Shown in pieces: positions 51,899-62,916 of a stretch of 64,000 nucleotides of DNA. Source of the DNA: Salvator merianae. Its lineage: Eukaryota > Chordata > Lepidosauria > Squamata > Teiidae. The notes under the pieces were generated by a model. It searched no databases. It saw only the letters and a list, made by a program, of their open reading frames with translations, and was not told where the DNA came from. Both the position numbers and the translations under genes were made by a program. How positions within the stretch are numbered: the stretch's first letter is position 1; each line of letters opens with the position of its first letter. The DNA is taken from contig QVOM02000126.1 of the NCBI GenBank assembly GCA_003586115.2, forward strand, positions 7,838,328 through 7,902,327, in the 5' to 3' direction.

Positions 51899-52770
51899 CT
51901 CTCTTTGTCCACATCATGCATAGTTTTATACACCTCTATCATGTCCCCTATCACTTTCTAGATTTAAAAGCCCCAAACATTGCAATCGTTTCTCATAAGA
52001 AACTTGTCCACCCTTTTGATCATCTTAGTCACACTCTTAGAAGGCCCCGTCCAGACGGGGGGACTATAGTGCCACTATGGTGGGATTGCCTTACATATCT
52101 GTGGCAACCCCACCATAGCTACGCTGTATCCCCCTTAAAATGCACGATATGCTATTTTGGGAAAACCCAACTCTGATGGCAGGTTGTCCCGAAACAGCAC
52201 TATCACTTATGTAGATAGAGCTGCCATCGTTGTTCTGGCCATCGTGCGTGTGCGTGGGTTAAGAAAGACAGCCATGTGTGTGTGGTGGTGGCATTGCACA
52301 CATCCAGGATGTGTATGGTGATCACTATCACACACTTCCAATATGTTGAGTTGTGGAAATACCTGGAAGTTGGCATGCCAAAAAGCGCACAGACAGTGTG
52401 GTCTCCTGTACTGTCTAGCCAATAGGCAGTCATTTCAGAGGCGCTTATCTCCGGAATATCATCTGGTGGAACTATGTTCGGCCAGCATCTGGAACTGGCC
52501 TGAAATTTCTCCAATTCTGAGAAGCAGCAACCAAAACTGCACACGGTATTCTAAATTGGTTGCACCACTGATTTGTATAAGGGCATTATAATATTAGCAT
52601 CTCTGTTTTCAATACCATTTTTTATTATCCCTTGCATGGCCTTTTTGCTGTTGGCCTTTTTTACTGCAAAGATACGCCGTCTCAATACTTTCATTGTTCT
52701 TTCTACCATTATTCCAAGATCCTTTTCTTGATCAGTCATGGTCAACTCGGATTCCATTAGGGTACCTCCA
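51899..52770 (-). mobile_element. CR1 LINE fragment interrupted by family E
   Basis: Left part 'gcatagttttatacacctctatcatgtccc … ttctcataagaaac … ttttgatcatctta' and right part 'ccaaaactgcacacggtattctaaattgg … attccaagatccttttcttgatcagtc' are adjoining parts of a CR1 ORF2 end, read inversely. They are separated by the E element at 52043-52501. Confidence 0.75.
52043..52501. mobile_element. Family E Harbinger-like element, nested in CR1
   Basis: Ends GGCCCCGTCCAGAC and the inverse of 'atctggaactggcct'. GAA flanks it (52040-52042 and 52502-52504), a 3-bp duplication. Interior has 'ctatggtgggattgcc…ggcaaccccaccatag' hairpin and a 'ggaagttggcatgcc' block, shared in part with 54882-55319. Confidence 0.7.
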
Positions 52771-53003
52771 GACAGTGAGAAGGAATTCTGGGATCTTCTT
52801 TAAATTCTGGAATTGCCTCTTTCTACCCCTGCCAGGCAGCAGGCGACATTCCCTGAAAAATGCAGGGCTCCTACCTCTTTCTGGCATTTTTTCGTGGGAT
52901 CGTTTCTCTTGCAAAATACCTGTATGTAGGAAATGCCCACCTACTTCCTTTTGTTATTTTTTTGTTTGCTTCCTACCTATGGGTATTTTGCAAGAGGAAT
53001 GAT
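52758..53003. repeat. Family K-like element with inverted repeats
   Basis: 'cctccagacagtgagaagg' start; 'tctcttgcaaaatacctgtatgtagg' (52903-52930) pairs with 'cctacctatgggtattttgcaagagg' (52974-52998), as in 35210-35314. Confidence 0.5.
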
Positions 53004-53035
53004 AACATGAAAACTGCATAGAGGTGTCTGTGGAG

Positions 53036-53236
53036 TCTGGGAGGGGATGTAGCTCAGCAGTAGAGCAACCTGCCTGGAAAGTAGAGGGTTGCCAGTTTGA
53101 TCCATGCCTCTCTCTGGAAGTAGGCAATAGCAAACCACTTCTGTATCTATGCCAAGAAAACTGCATAGAGGTGCCCATGGAGGGGGCTAGGCAGTCATCC
53201 AGGAGTTGGCCATTATTTGGTGGTACCCAACAATGA
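53036..53236 (+). mobile_element. tRNA-derived SINE
   Basis: A-box 'gggatgtagctcagcagtagagc', B-box-like 'ccagtttgatcc', body 'gcaatagcaaaccacttctgtatctatgccaagaaaactgcatagagg', tail 'ccaggagttggcc…ggtacccaacaa'. Confidence 0.85.
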
Positions 53237-53307
53237 ATGGCAAACCAAGCTTTAAGGGATGCCAAGTTAGAAGGACTTTCCTCCTCCTTAGCTAGTGCTC
53301 AGATAAA

Positions 53308-53895
53308 GGGCCTGTTCGCACTACCCCCGTAGTCCATGCGCTGGAACGGAGCTTTCGCACTGCCGCGGGCGCGCGCCTCCCCTGATCTGAACCCAGCCTC
53401 CCCCCATTCGTACCTGCTGTTGGGGAAGGCAAGACAAGTAATTACTTGTCTTCATTCCGACCTGTATGATCGAGCGAAGATCAGGGAAGGTCCTTTCGCA
53501 CTCCCTTCCTGGCTTGAAATGGCGGCGGGGAGGGGCTGGCGCAGCTGCGCAGGCGTGGTCCGCTGCTTCGTAACCCAGTCTGCTGCTTCGTAACTGGGTT
53601 TGCCCTTTGGGCTTCGCAGCCCGGCTGCCATTGCGAAGCCAGCTCCGAAAGGAGTCCCTCTAGCTTCGAAGCCGTATATGGTTCGGATTGCTAGACCTAT
53701 CTAGGCATCTGTGCCTCTATGGTTCGCGACCTCATTTCCTGACTAGGGGATTCCCATCTGCACCGCTCCCTCTGCTGATCAACTTGGAGTCAGTTTCTCT
53801 GGCTGTAAGTGTGTATGGCACCCAGCAGACTCCAACCTCTCCGGTCTGAAGCCTACTAATGAGACCATTCTATGGAGGTAAGTGCGAACAGGTCC
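53308..53895. mobile_element. Family F Harbinger-like element, GC-rich form
   Basis: GGGCCTGTTCGCACT to AGTGCGAACAGGTCC, 588 bp. The interior is rich in CpG ('gcactgccgcgggcgcgcgcc') and has the 'gggtttgccctttgggcttcgcagccc' hairpin and 'aaatggcggcggggagggg', matching the inverse of 59240-59290 ('gccgccatttcaaacccgg') in the 58993 copy. Confidence 0.75.
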
Positions 53896-54044
53896 AATGA
53901 TCAGGGAATATTGGACATCATTGGACATATTATGGAAGAGCAAGTGTAGCTGCTAAAATGGCAGCAGGTGAATAGAATAGCAGCCAGCCTCATTTTTGCA
54001 TACCCAAATCAGTTCCTGGAGTGCCAAAGTTAAAATTAAGATTA
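53896..54044. other. No recognised feature
   Basis: Short unassigned stretch. Confidence 0.35.
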
Positions 54045-54330
54045 AGGCAACATAACATTAATTTTAAAAGCATAAAAGCTAAATAAACATCGAGCAGCAG
54101 TGGATTTTGATTTGAAAATATCCCCAAGTATGATGTTTACGATACACAGGGAAAAAAAAAAACTTCTGATGAATACTGAATAGACTTTGCAGATGAATGC
54201 AGCATCTGTGATTGCTTTAAGTTTGCATTTCTTTTAAAAAAGATGTAGACAAAATCAGTTTATTTAAGGGTTTTTCAGAAACAGAATTTCAGTTAAGAAG
54301 AAAAACACTGCTGTTTGGGATTCAAAACCA
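54045..54330. repeat. Unclassified repeat J, copy 1
   Basis: Shares an ordered series of blocks with 60176-60450 in the same orientation: 'atttgaaaatatccccaagtat', 'gatacacag', 'cttct…gaatactgaat', 'gaatgcagcatctgtgattgc', 'gcattt'. No termini, no open frame, no superfamily hint. Confidence 0.6.
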
Positions 54331-54427
54331 CTATCCACAAATTGCATAAATTTTCACCCATGCTGAAGTGAATTTAGCAGTGGAGAAATTTGCACAGAAG
54401 TGGATTCCTCCTCACTGAGGGTTTTCA

Positions 54428-54535
54428 AGCAGGTCCCTGCTTAGGCAGTGTGGAGGCCCGGAGGCCCCATGAACGGCCATGGTGCGCTTCGCATGAGGCG
54501 CGAACACCAAGGCTTAAAGCCATCGGCCGCCGCTG
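54428..54535. mobile_element. Family B MITE, right half only
   Basis: From near the palindrome centre ('gcaggtccctgcttaggcag') to the terminal CATCGGCCGCCGCTG. Confidence 0.75.
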
Positions 54536-54881
54536 ATCTCATGGTTGAATCTACACACAGTCTGCAGAGTAACAGCAGCATATGGAGGAAGATCCAAATG
54601 AGACATTTTTGAATTACGTCTTCTGTATGGGCTGCCATCCCGCTCACCAAAGGCTGAAATCATAAAATAGCTTCCTTAGAATAACGCAAAAAATTGAAAA
54701 ACAAGCCGCTAGATCAAGTTTAGATCTTTGGGGAAGCATGAAAGATTCTGATTGGATGGATACATCAGAAACCCTGGCAGGAGGCTCTAAGTTTGGAAAT
54801 CATTAAAAAAGTTACAAACGGGTAGAGCCCGATCCAAAGAAACGTGAAGTGAACGGGATTATGCAGCCATTATTACAGTTT
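54536..54881. other. No recognised feature
   Basis: Unassigned; 'atagcttccttagaataacgcaaaaaattg' resembles LINE-derived sequence only vaguely. Confidence 0.3.
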
Positions 54882-55319
54882 GGCCAGTTCCAGACAGTGG
54901 CTGAGCATCGCAGCAGCAAGCAATATTCCAGAGAAATCCCCTTCAGAACTATCACTTGCAGAATAGACAATGCGGGAGCGTGCATGGTCTGTGCTCATTT
55001 TAGTGACGTGCACATCTGGGTATCTTGCCAGTGTGAAATACCCGGATGTACACAATCACCACCACTGCACATGCGTGGCCATCTTTTCCGGCCCCTGCAC
55101 ATGTGCAGTGGCCAGAACAATGATGGTGGCTCCAGATAGAAGGTTAATAATAGTGCTATTTCAGGAAATTCTGCCACCAGTGTTGGGTTTTTCCACAATA
55201 GGCTATCGTTCATTTAAGGGGGGATATAGCAGAGCTATGGTGGGATGGCCACACATGTGTGGCCATCCCACCATAGCACAGTCATAATGGCACTATATTT
55301 CCCCTGTCTGCGTGGGGCC
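54882..55319. mobile_element. Family E Harbinger-like element
   Basis: GGCCAGTTCCAGAC to the inverse of 'ggccccacgcagac'. Contains the 'gagctatggtgggatggcc…ggccatcccaccatagc' hairpin (55232-55279) and 'gtgttgggtttttccaca'. About 438 bp, matching 52043-52501 with arms in inverse order. Confidence 0.7.
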
Positions 55320-55415
55320 TCTGTGATTGCAGTGGACTATAAACAACTGCACATCTGTACAACTGCCCAAAGTGCCTACCATAGTGCAGTTACAGGGATC
55401 TAATGGTAGTATAGC

Positions 55416-55637
55416 CAGCAGCAACTGGAGGCTTTAAGCCTTGGTGTTAGCATCCTGTGCAAAGCGCGCCATGGCTGTTCGTGGGGCCTCCGGGCCTCTG
55501 TACTGCCTCAGCAGGTCACTCGTGCCCTGTGCAAAGTGTGCCATGGCCGTTTGCAGGGCTTCCGGGCCTCTGTACTGCCTCAGCAGGTCGCCTAGCGAAG
55601 CGCGAACACCAAGACTTAAAGCCACTGCCCACCGCTG
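55416..55637. mobile_element. Family B hAT MITE with duplicated left arm
   Basis: Ends CAGCAGCAACTGG and CACTGCCCACCGCTG; AGTATAGC (55408-55415) and AATATAGC (55638-55645) form a near-perfect 8-bp duplication. Instead of two mirrored arms it carries the left-arm core twice in tandem ('ccatggctgttcgtggggcctccgggcctctgtactgcctcagcaggtc' at about 55470 and again at about 55541). It is thus no longer a palindrome. Confidence 0.8.
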
Positions 55638-56238
55638 AATATAGCCTAACGCTAATTGATGTTGTCTGCTTCTGGGCAAAAAATGTTTTTTTTAATTTCT
55701 TTAATATAAGTACTTATCTCTATTTGGATAGCAAATCTGTATCTTAAATTCTCACGTGTATTTTTAAGAGCTACTTCTGACGATGCTTTTGACGGAGGTA
55801 AATAATAAAATCTACACACAGTGAAAAAAAGAGGTTAAGGGGTTGCATCTTGATGGTTTTGCCACCTCCAATCCGTATAGAAGGCTCCAAAGTGCAGCTT
55901 GCAGTTACTACAGGATAGGGCCCCCTGAAAATGCTTTTTTCTTTTCAGGTGCTTTGGGAACTGCATGTGATGAGAGAGAAAAATTGTACTCTTTGTGTAT
56001 GGGATTTTTTTCCCTTGCAGATCTGCTCACAGGTGCTTTAAAAAAAAAAAAAAAGCCTCTGCCAAAATTCAAAGCTTTAATTAGCCACATAATCACATTA
56101 GCATGATCCAAAACTTTGATTGATCAGATTAGCATAACCCGAAGAGAAAATGCAAAAAAGGCACACCCTGCTTGGCCAAGACGATGGTGAGATGATCTTT
56201 GCTGGAGTAGAGTAGTTGCAATGCCAGTCACCATCATG
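55638..56238. other. No recognised feature
   Basis: Unassigned AT-rich sequence with an A run at 56040-56054. Confidence 0.35.
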
Positions 56239-56747
56239 GGGCCTTTCTGCACTTTCCATCTTGGAATGTTTGGCCCATCGCACAGTCGCAATCGGCTTAT
56301 CATGCCTGCGCACTGCGTGGGCCTCCCTGTTGCCATGGCAGTGCCTGGCTGCTTGCCAACCACTGCCATCGTGACGATTGGGCCTGTGCCCGATCAGGCA
56401 CCAGAACACCGGAGTGGGCATTGTGCAGCCCCATCTGGTTTTGCAGGTCCAATCGGGGTGCAGCGTGGGTTCAGTTGAGCCCATGCCATGGGCTAGGCCC
56501 GATTAAGCGACTGCGCATGTGTGTGCATGTGCGCAGCGCTGTTGCTGGTCGTCATGGCAGCGGATGGCCACTTGCCAGCCGCTGCCATGGTGAGAATCAG
56601 ACATGGCTACTGGTGATTGCACCACAAATGCCGGTAACCGGCTTCAGGGTGTGTTTTTGGCCACACAGTGCAGACAGTGTCTGCACCGCGCAGTTAAGTA
56701 TGAAGTATAATTAGTCTGTGCTAGTGTAGTAAGTGCAAAAATGGCCA
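56239..56747. mobile_element. Family C-like Harbinger-like element
   Basis: GGGCCTTTCTGCACTTTCC to GTAAGTGCAAAAATGGCC; ATG lies on each side as a candidate 3-bp duplication. Interior blocks 'ttgccatggcagtgcc', 'gtcatggcagcggatggcc' and 'gcgcactgcgtgggcc'. Confidence 0.65.
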
Positions 56748-57685
56748 ATGTGAGACACAAAACCCCAATAATGAATGTGAGGAAATACAGTACAAAATAG
56801 GAGTCTTAATTTTACCTCCTGCTCTTCCCTATCGTTTTCAGGTGATATGGCACAACCCTGGGCAACTGGACGAAACTGAACCATGTTTTTTGCCAGCTAC
56901 GAGCTTATTGCTAGTAGCAGAGGAGCAGAAGAACCAGACATCTAAAAATAGGCCAGCCTGTTAAATGGAGAAAGCCATCTGTAGTAAGTACCACAAACAG
57001 ATCAATCATTTAACATATGCCCGTCCTACGCTGCATTTAAAATGTCAAGCGCAGACAAAAAAGCTGATAAAGAGCTATGGAAACTTTTCTTCTTACACAC
57101 AAAGCATTATGCATGCAAGAATGAATGGACTGGAAACTGCCTCCCCATCACGACCGAGCTGCACTCTTTTTATTACAATTATTAACATCTCCTGCATCGA
57201 TAACAATAAGTCTTATGGCCCCTTAAAGGCTAACAGGTTTATTTAGGCCTCCAGTCTAAGTGTTTGTGGGCTGAAGTCCAGAAAAGCTTATCAGAAAATC
57301 CTTTTGTCAATTAGACTCATTGTTTTTGCTGCAATGATTTGCACAGCAGAGAGATAAAATGTAATATTCGTGGGTACAGGATGTAGGGGTGGATACCAAT
57401 TTGTAGGGCTTGAAGAGACGGCTAGAAAAGTTCAAGGAGAATAACTCAGCCCCCAAGATGTTCTGAAAAAATTGGGAGGAAAAACTCCTGTTACTTTAGC
57501 TGGCCTGCCTCCTTCACAGCAGAGGAGTTGTGCTTTGGGAACATCTGGAAGGCTGCAAGTGAAGGCCCCTGCTCTAAGGAGTCCCAAAAAAATATTGGCA
57601 AAAGAGCTCAGTGCCTTTAATTCACAGATCTGGTGGAGGTGAATATTGGGTTGCATGGGGAAGAGTGACCTAGAGATTGGACAAT
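56748..57685. other. Mostly unassigned; dispersed-repeat core at 57210-57285
   Basis: 'cttatggccccttaaaggctaacaggtttatttagg…gtgtttgtgggctgaagtcc' resembles a widespread amniote repeat of the 'ggcaccttaaagactaacaaatttattt' type. Nothing else is recognised. Confidence 0.4.
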
Positions 57686-58111
57686 GGCCATTTCTGAATT
57701 TACCTTATGGGCCTGGTCTACTGGTCTGGAACATTTCTGGCAGCAGGGATAGCCTCACTGTTCTTTGTTTCTGGGTTCTCTGATGTCCAGGAACTTTAGT
57801 TCCTAGCCTTGTAGCCCTAGGGAGGACTTATTTCAGAGGCGCAATTTGGTGCACCACCTAAATCGATCCCCTGCTCAACCGGCCCATAGAAGTGTGTAGT
57901 CTTCCACATGCCTCTTTGGGCTGGTCGAGTGTGGCCTCTGGGCCACCAGCAGATCAGCTTTAACATGTCTACTAGTATCCCAGTCTAGGTGGTCAGTGTG
58001 CATGGAGCTCCCTAGCAGGGGGCAGGGCCTCCCATAAACCGCACCAGCTGGATGCAGAAGGGAGACCCCATCCCTTCTTCAACCATTCCAGAGGTAAGTG
58101 TGGAAACGGCC
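57686..58111. mobile_element. Family D DNA transposon
   Basis: GGCCATTTCTGAATTTACCT and the inverse AGGTAAGTGTGGAAACGGCC form terminal inverted repeats. AAT at 57683-57685 and 58112-58114 gives a 3-bp duplication. Contains 'aactttagttcctagcc' and 'gcaatttggtgcacc'. Confidence 0.75.
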
Positions 58112-58216
58112 AATGTGCTTTCTTCTTAGCAACTGGGCCTCTCCTCTGTATTGGAAAGTGTGAAAAGGCCCAAAACGTATTAGCAAGCACCTTCTTCTGG
58201 TATAAAGGCAAGTCAG

Positions 58217-58316
58217 CAGTAGCGGCCCGTCGCTTTAAGGGCGGCTGTTCGGAACCCGTGGAAAGGGGATGATCGCTGTTCGTGGGGCCTCGGGGCCTCC
58301 ATACTGTCGCAGCTGC
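58217..58316. mobile_element. Family B MITE, left half only
   Basis: CAGTAGCGGCCCGTCGC through 'gttcgtggggcctcggggcctccatactgtcgcagc', ending at the palindrome centre. Confidence 0.75.
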
Positions 58317-58674
58317 AAGTTAGGGCAGAACTGCCCAAAGTAAGAGGGATAAAAATAGCCCCAGCAGCTGTCCGTATTCCTGATGCCCTTAGTGGTCATT
58401 TAGGATTTTGTCAATGCATGAGAGATTACCGCTAAAACCGGATCTCCAACAGGTAGTGCCTTCTTGTTTTTAATCATGGTTAGTAAAATATATTGAACTT
58501 ATGAAATGTAACCTCCCTTGCTTAAAGCCCTCCTGGAAGCTTTCAGTGATATGATTTGGCCTCTGAAATGCTACTGTCTTACACTGATACGGTTGGTCTG
58601 CCCTCTGCAATGCCTTTGGCTTACTGATATGTGCCTCCTGTTCACAGTCTTGATGCTTCCGATTTGTTCCCTAG
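58317..58674. other. No recognised feature
   Basis: Unassigned. Confidence 0.35.
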
Positions 58675-58854
58675 GACCCTTTCTGCACTGGGCCATTGTC
58701 TGGATTATATCCTGGAATAGGGACCTGGTGCCCACATGCTAGTACAGGCCATGGCAGGTCCCACCTGGGGCCTGCTGTAGTCTGTACCAACATGCGGCCA
58801 GCGGGCCCCTATTCTGGAATATAATCCAGAATAAGGCCAGTGAAGACAGTGCCT
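58675..58854. mobile_element. Family A palindromic MITE
   Basis: About 180 bp: 'gaccctttctgcactgggcc' mirrored by 'aaggccagtgaagacagtgcc'. TAG and TAA flank it, a decayed 3-bp duplication. The arms are more diverged than at 46480, so it is an older copy. Confidence 0.75.
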
Positions 58855-58992
58855 AAGTCTTATTATGCAGTGACATACACGGGTAGACTGGGCCTCCATT
58901 ATTCCCTGTCCCTCAGTTATCAGTAGGTGGTCATTACTTGCCTAAGATGGTTTTGTGCTACATAGTGGTGGGTGGGGACCAGAGCCATCATA

Positions 58993-59493
58993 GGGCATTT
59001 TTGCAATTACCAGAGCAGAACATACTAATTAGCAGGGTTCAGGCTGGCCAGGATGGAGTTTGGTGGGTGCCATTCACATTGTCAGTAATGGAACAGTTTG
59101 TGAGCTGACCAGCAGGGGGAGCAGTGCGAATGGGAACTAGTCAGGGAGCTACCGTAGAACCATAGCTCAAAACCATAGAGCTACTTACGAAACCATAGAG
59201 CTGTTTCTGAAATGATAGAGCTGCTTTCGAAGCCATTGAAATGTTTCTGAAGTCGGCCCATCCCCGCCGCCATTTCAAACCCGGAAGTAGTACGAACACA
59301 TCTCCCCTGATCTACACCTGATTGCGCAAGTCAGATTCTAGACTGCAATTTACTTCACCAGCCTTACTCAGCTTCAGGTAGGCATCAGGTGGGCTTGGGT
59401 GAGTTTCAAGACAGCTGACTCTGTTTGAATGTGCGAACACACCTGACTAGCGAGTGGACAGGAACATTCCTCTTGCAAAGTGCGAACAGGCCC
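58993..59493. mobile_element. Family F Harbinger-like element
   Basis: GGGCATTTTTGCAATTACC to GCAAAGTGCGAACAGGCCC, 501 bp, with ATA on both sides (58990-58992 and 59494-59496). A degenerate 'aaaccatagagctg' tandem lies at about 59160-59235. Confidence 0.8.
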
Positions 59494-60175
59494 ATAAAGG
59501 GGATGACTTTATTCTGTTTCCTCGAAGGCTAATCAGATGCTTATATAGAGCTCCCAAGTGTATTATGGCCACCATTTTGGCAAAGTTGGATTCCAAGGCG
59601 CTGATCGAGATGAATGTAGATGTTACTGGACACACAGAAAACACATGTTTCAGAGAGCAGCCCTGTTTCCCAAGTGCCACTGCTGTGAGGAGAGTGAAAA
59701 AGCATCTTTGGAAGGAAAGGTATACAGTATGCTCTGATTTGGGTCATTGCGTACTGTTATAACCACTCTCAGCATGAAAGGGAACCCTGCCTGCTTGTGA
59801 CTTATCATCCTAATCTTAGAGAAAAATGTTCCGCATTTGTGATTTAGCCTTTGTAAAGTCAAAAACAATTTGACATTAAAAAAGTCAGTTATAGCCAAGC
59901 AGTTTTGGAATTCATTTTGGCTGAAGTATGGGAAGTCCTGAGATTTTTAAACCTTGGGCCACTATCATCAGAAAAGGGAAATGAAACACACCATAAAGAA
60001 GATAATCTAACTACAGCTTTGTTTGAGAGATACCTGCATATCTGTACACGTGCACATTTATTTAGTCCTTTCTGTATAAACAAAAGATACCAGAAACACA
60101 CTGGAATAGTTGAATTGGGACAGAATCACTGTCCTTGTTGTTTTTAAGCTGTGTGATCAACAGATGGATTAGAAA
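59494..60175. other. No recognised feature
   Basis: Unassigned sequence; open frames on both strands (59447-60147) overlap and have no recognised domain. Confidence 0.35.
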
Positions 60176-60450
60176 AGGGCAAAAGCTAAATAAAGACCTG
60201 GCATAATTAAATGATGATTTGAAAACATCCCCAAGTATATTTTCCATGATACACAGAAAAATCAAAAACCTTCTAAGAATACTGAATGAGTTTTGCTGGT
60301 GAATGCAACATCTGTGATTGCCTTAATTGCATTAAGCATGCATTTTTTAAAAAAAAACAGTGGAGAAAAAATATTTGAGAGTATTTGATGGACAAACTTT
60401 CAATTGAAAAGAGATATGCTTACTCTTTTTGGAGGGAAAATGCTGTAAGT
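60176..60450. repeat. Unclassified repeat J, copy 2
   Basis: Same block order as 54045-54330 ('tgatttgaaaacatccccaagtat', 'gatacacag', 'ctaagaatactgaatg', 'gaatgcaacatctgtgattgcc'). Moderate divergence and several indels between the two. Confidence 0.6.
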
Positions 60451-60621
60451 GCAAATAGATATACTGTATGCACTAGAACTTCTCTTTCAAAGTAAATAAA
60501 ACAATGCATTTCATTCACAGGAATGTAATTGAGTTTATTCCTTTTGTTTTTTTTAAAGTTAATACAGTATATGGAATTCATCTGCAAGAGCTGACTGACT
60601 AAAGCAACTTTCATAAACCTA

Positions 60622-60985
60622 GAGCCTTTTCATACTTTCCACCTTGGAATGTTCGAATCTGAACATTCCAAAGGTGCAGTGGCCGTCTGCACTGTGAGGG
60701 CTGGAACAACCCAGAAATGGGCTTCTAGCACTCGTAGTGTGAATGCCGGTTGCCCTGCCATGACAGCAGCTGTGGAAATGTCTGGCCACTGTCTTGGTGA
60801 CTGGGAACGCAGTGCATGACTGCACACCCACAGCTGTGCTACAGGCTGCAGCGTTTGCACCCAGAAGCACAGCTGTGGACTACAGGTTTGTGCTACAGCT
60901 GTGGGCTGCAGACACTCTCAATAACTAGGGCCTCTGCGAAAAGTGGAAGCACTGTGCTAGTGAGCGTCCAATTGCTCACTAACTC
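60622..60985. mobile_element. Family C element, right end truncated
   Basis: GAGCCTTTTCATACTTTCC start; 'ccatgacagcagctgtggaaatgtctggcc' and 'gcaaagtgga'-like end region ('gtgctagtgagcgtcc') are present, but the terminal GGCCC is replaced by family D sequence. Confidence 0.6.
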
Positions 60986-60999
60986 ACTGATAATAAGGT

Positions 61000-61208
61000 C
61001 ATTGGGGACCCATTTTGGTGGCACCTTGTTGTGCTGCTGAAATGGGGGCTCCAAGGTCAGGAACTTTTGTTCCTGGTGGTCAGAGCTTTTGCGGGCTGGC
61101 TCTGAAGCTCTCATGAGATTTGAGGCAGCGTGTGGGACAGGATTCGCATCAATGGGTTGCGTGATCTGGATCAGTTGATCTGGATTGTGCAAGGCAAGTG
61201 CAGAAACC
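61000..61208. mobile_element. Family D fragment, right part
   Basis: 'ggacccattttggtggcacc…gctgctgaaatggggg', 'aacttttgttcctggtgg' and terminal 'aaggcaagtgcagaaacc'. Confidence 0.6.
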
Positions 61209-61426
61209 TTCAAGTTGGCTTTCTAAACATCTGCAGCTACGTAGGATTGCAAAAAGGAGAAGTAAGATTTATTTAATGTTTAGTAATAGTCAAAGCATCA
61301 CTGTAGCCATGGAGAGATTTTTATATTGCTTCTTAATATCAGGAGGCAGAAGCAAAATGATGAGAGTTGACATACAGACAGTAAGGCTGCATCCACACAC
61401 ACATTAAGAAAGCAACTCAAAAGCAG

Positions 61427-61935
61427 CAGAGGCGTAGCGAGGGTGGGGCGGGGGGGCGCTCCGCCCCGGGCAGCGTGTTGTCCGGGGCGGGCGGCCCACG
61501 GAGCCAGGGCCCCGCCCACCGGCGGCCTGGCTTGTCGCCCTGGCCGGCCGCGCTCGTCGCCCCGGCCCACCCGCCCGGCGGCGGCCACGCTCGTCGCCCC
61601 GCCCGCTGGCATGCGTGTGGGCGGAGCCAGCGAGCGCACATGTGTGCGGGCAGGGCCATCGGGGCCGCCGCTGGGTGGGCCGGGGCGAGGAGCGCGGCCG
61701 CCGCTGGGCGGGCTGGGGCGACAAGCAAGGCCCCCACTGGGCGGGCCGGGGAGACGAGCAAGGCCGCTGGTGGGCGGGGCGACGAGCGGGGCATGCGTGC
61801 TCGCTGGCCCCACCCACACACATGCACGCTCGCTGGCCCTGCCCACACGCATGCGCGCTCACTGGCCCCGCCCCTAGCCCCAGACGTCAAAGCTGCTAGT
61901 AGCCCCAGGCATCAAAACTGCTAGCTACGCCAGTG
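61427..61935. mobile_element. Family G GC-rich hAT element, longest copy
   Basis: CAGAGGCGTAGC to GCTACGCCAGTG, 509 bp, with a perfect 8-bp target duplication AAAAGCAG at 61419-61426 and 61936-61943. Interior is >70% G+C by eye with repeated 'gctcgtcgccccg' and 'gggcgggccggggcgacgagc' units and a 'ctggccccgcccacacacatgc' array. The three large open frames on each strand (61298-61924) come from these repeats. Confidence 0.9.
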
Positions 61936-61952
61936 AAAAGCAGTTTATGCTA

Positions 61953-62598
61953 TTTCCGCATTTGCCACTGGTAGTCCAGACCAGAGAGGGGCACTCTGGT
62001 TGGGACAAAGCAGTCTGTTCCAAGCTGAGATGGATTGCCTCTGGCATTGAACAAGGTTGCCTGCTCTGGCATTGCCTGTTCTGTGCTGGCCCCTGCACTG
62101 ACTCCGAAGCTCACAGCATCTTCTGAACAGGTGGTGGGGCGCACTGAAGGCTCCAATAGCCAGGAATGGAAGTTCCTGACCTTCAGAGCTCCCAGGGGAC
62201 CTATTTTGGCAGTGTACCTTGTTGTGCTGCCAAAATGGATCCCCCATGGTATACTGGAACACAGAGACATGCAGATTGGCATGCCTTTGTGGTCCAGAAT
62301 ACCACTCCCTAGTCTGTCAGTAGACCAGACCAGGGCTGCAGTCATACCTTTACTTTAAAGCTTCTTCAGTTCATTTTACAACCAGATAGACCACGCCTGT
62401 TAACTGATGTCTGTTTCTTTTGGGGACTTTCTTGAGCTGTGGCCGCAGCCCAGGACACCATTTTGGGCATCCTAGTCAGCTGTAGTCCAGTTTGTGCTCC
62501 GGATTGTGTGGACGGAGGGGGAAAGGCGTCTCTGTCCACTCTAAGGTGCAGACAAAATAGCCCCATGGCCCAGACCAGATGTAAGTACGGAAATGGCC
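61953..62598. mobile_element. Family D element or two abutting D copies
   Basis: Opens 'atttccgcatttgccactgg', has 'ggacctattttggcagtgtacc…gctgccaaaatggatcc' and 'tggaagttcctgacc', and closes 'agatgtaagtacggaaatggcc'. The length (~646 bp) exceeds other copies, and a possible internal end lies near 62345. Confidence 0.55.
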
Positions 62599-62916
62599 AT
62601 AGAGGTGAGTAGTGTCCACATGCTACCAACTCTAAAGGACTTTTGAGTTGCTTTTTTAATATGTGTTAATGCGGCCTAAGAAAAGAACCTTTAAACAAAG
62701 GAAACTTCACCTGCCTGAAAGCACATAGGGCATGTATACAGGTATGTTGTAGTTTCACAACATCTGTTGAAATACATTTGTATCTTGCTTCAGTTCTAAG
62801 CCGGAAAATCAACTTTCTTTTTGTAGGAAGGAACAAAAAAAAAAAAGGAGGTGACAATCTAGATGTTTAATCTGTTGATGTGTTTTTAAATTTGTCTCCT
62901 TTCTTCCAGCTTGATA
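62599..62916. other. No recognised feature
   Basis: Unassigned; A run at 62837-62848. Confidence 0.35.

Noticed and set aside
61298..61924. Arg/Pro/Ala-rich open frames of 94-184 codons on both strands
   Set aside because: They derive from the GC-rich tandem interior of a hAT element with clear target duplications.
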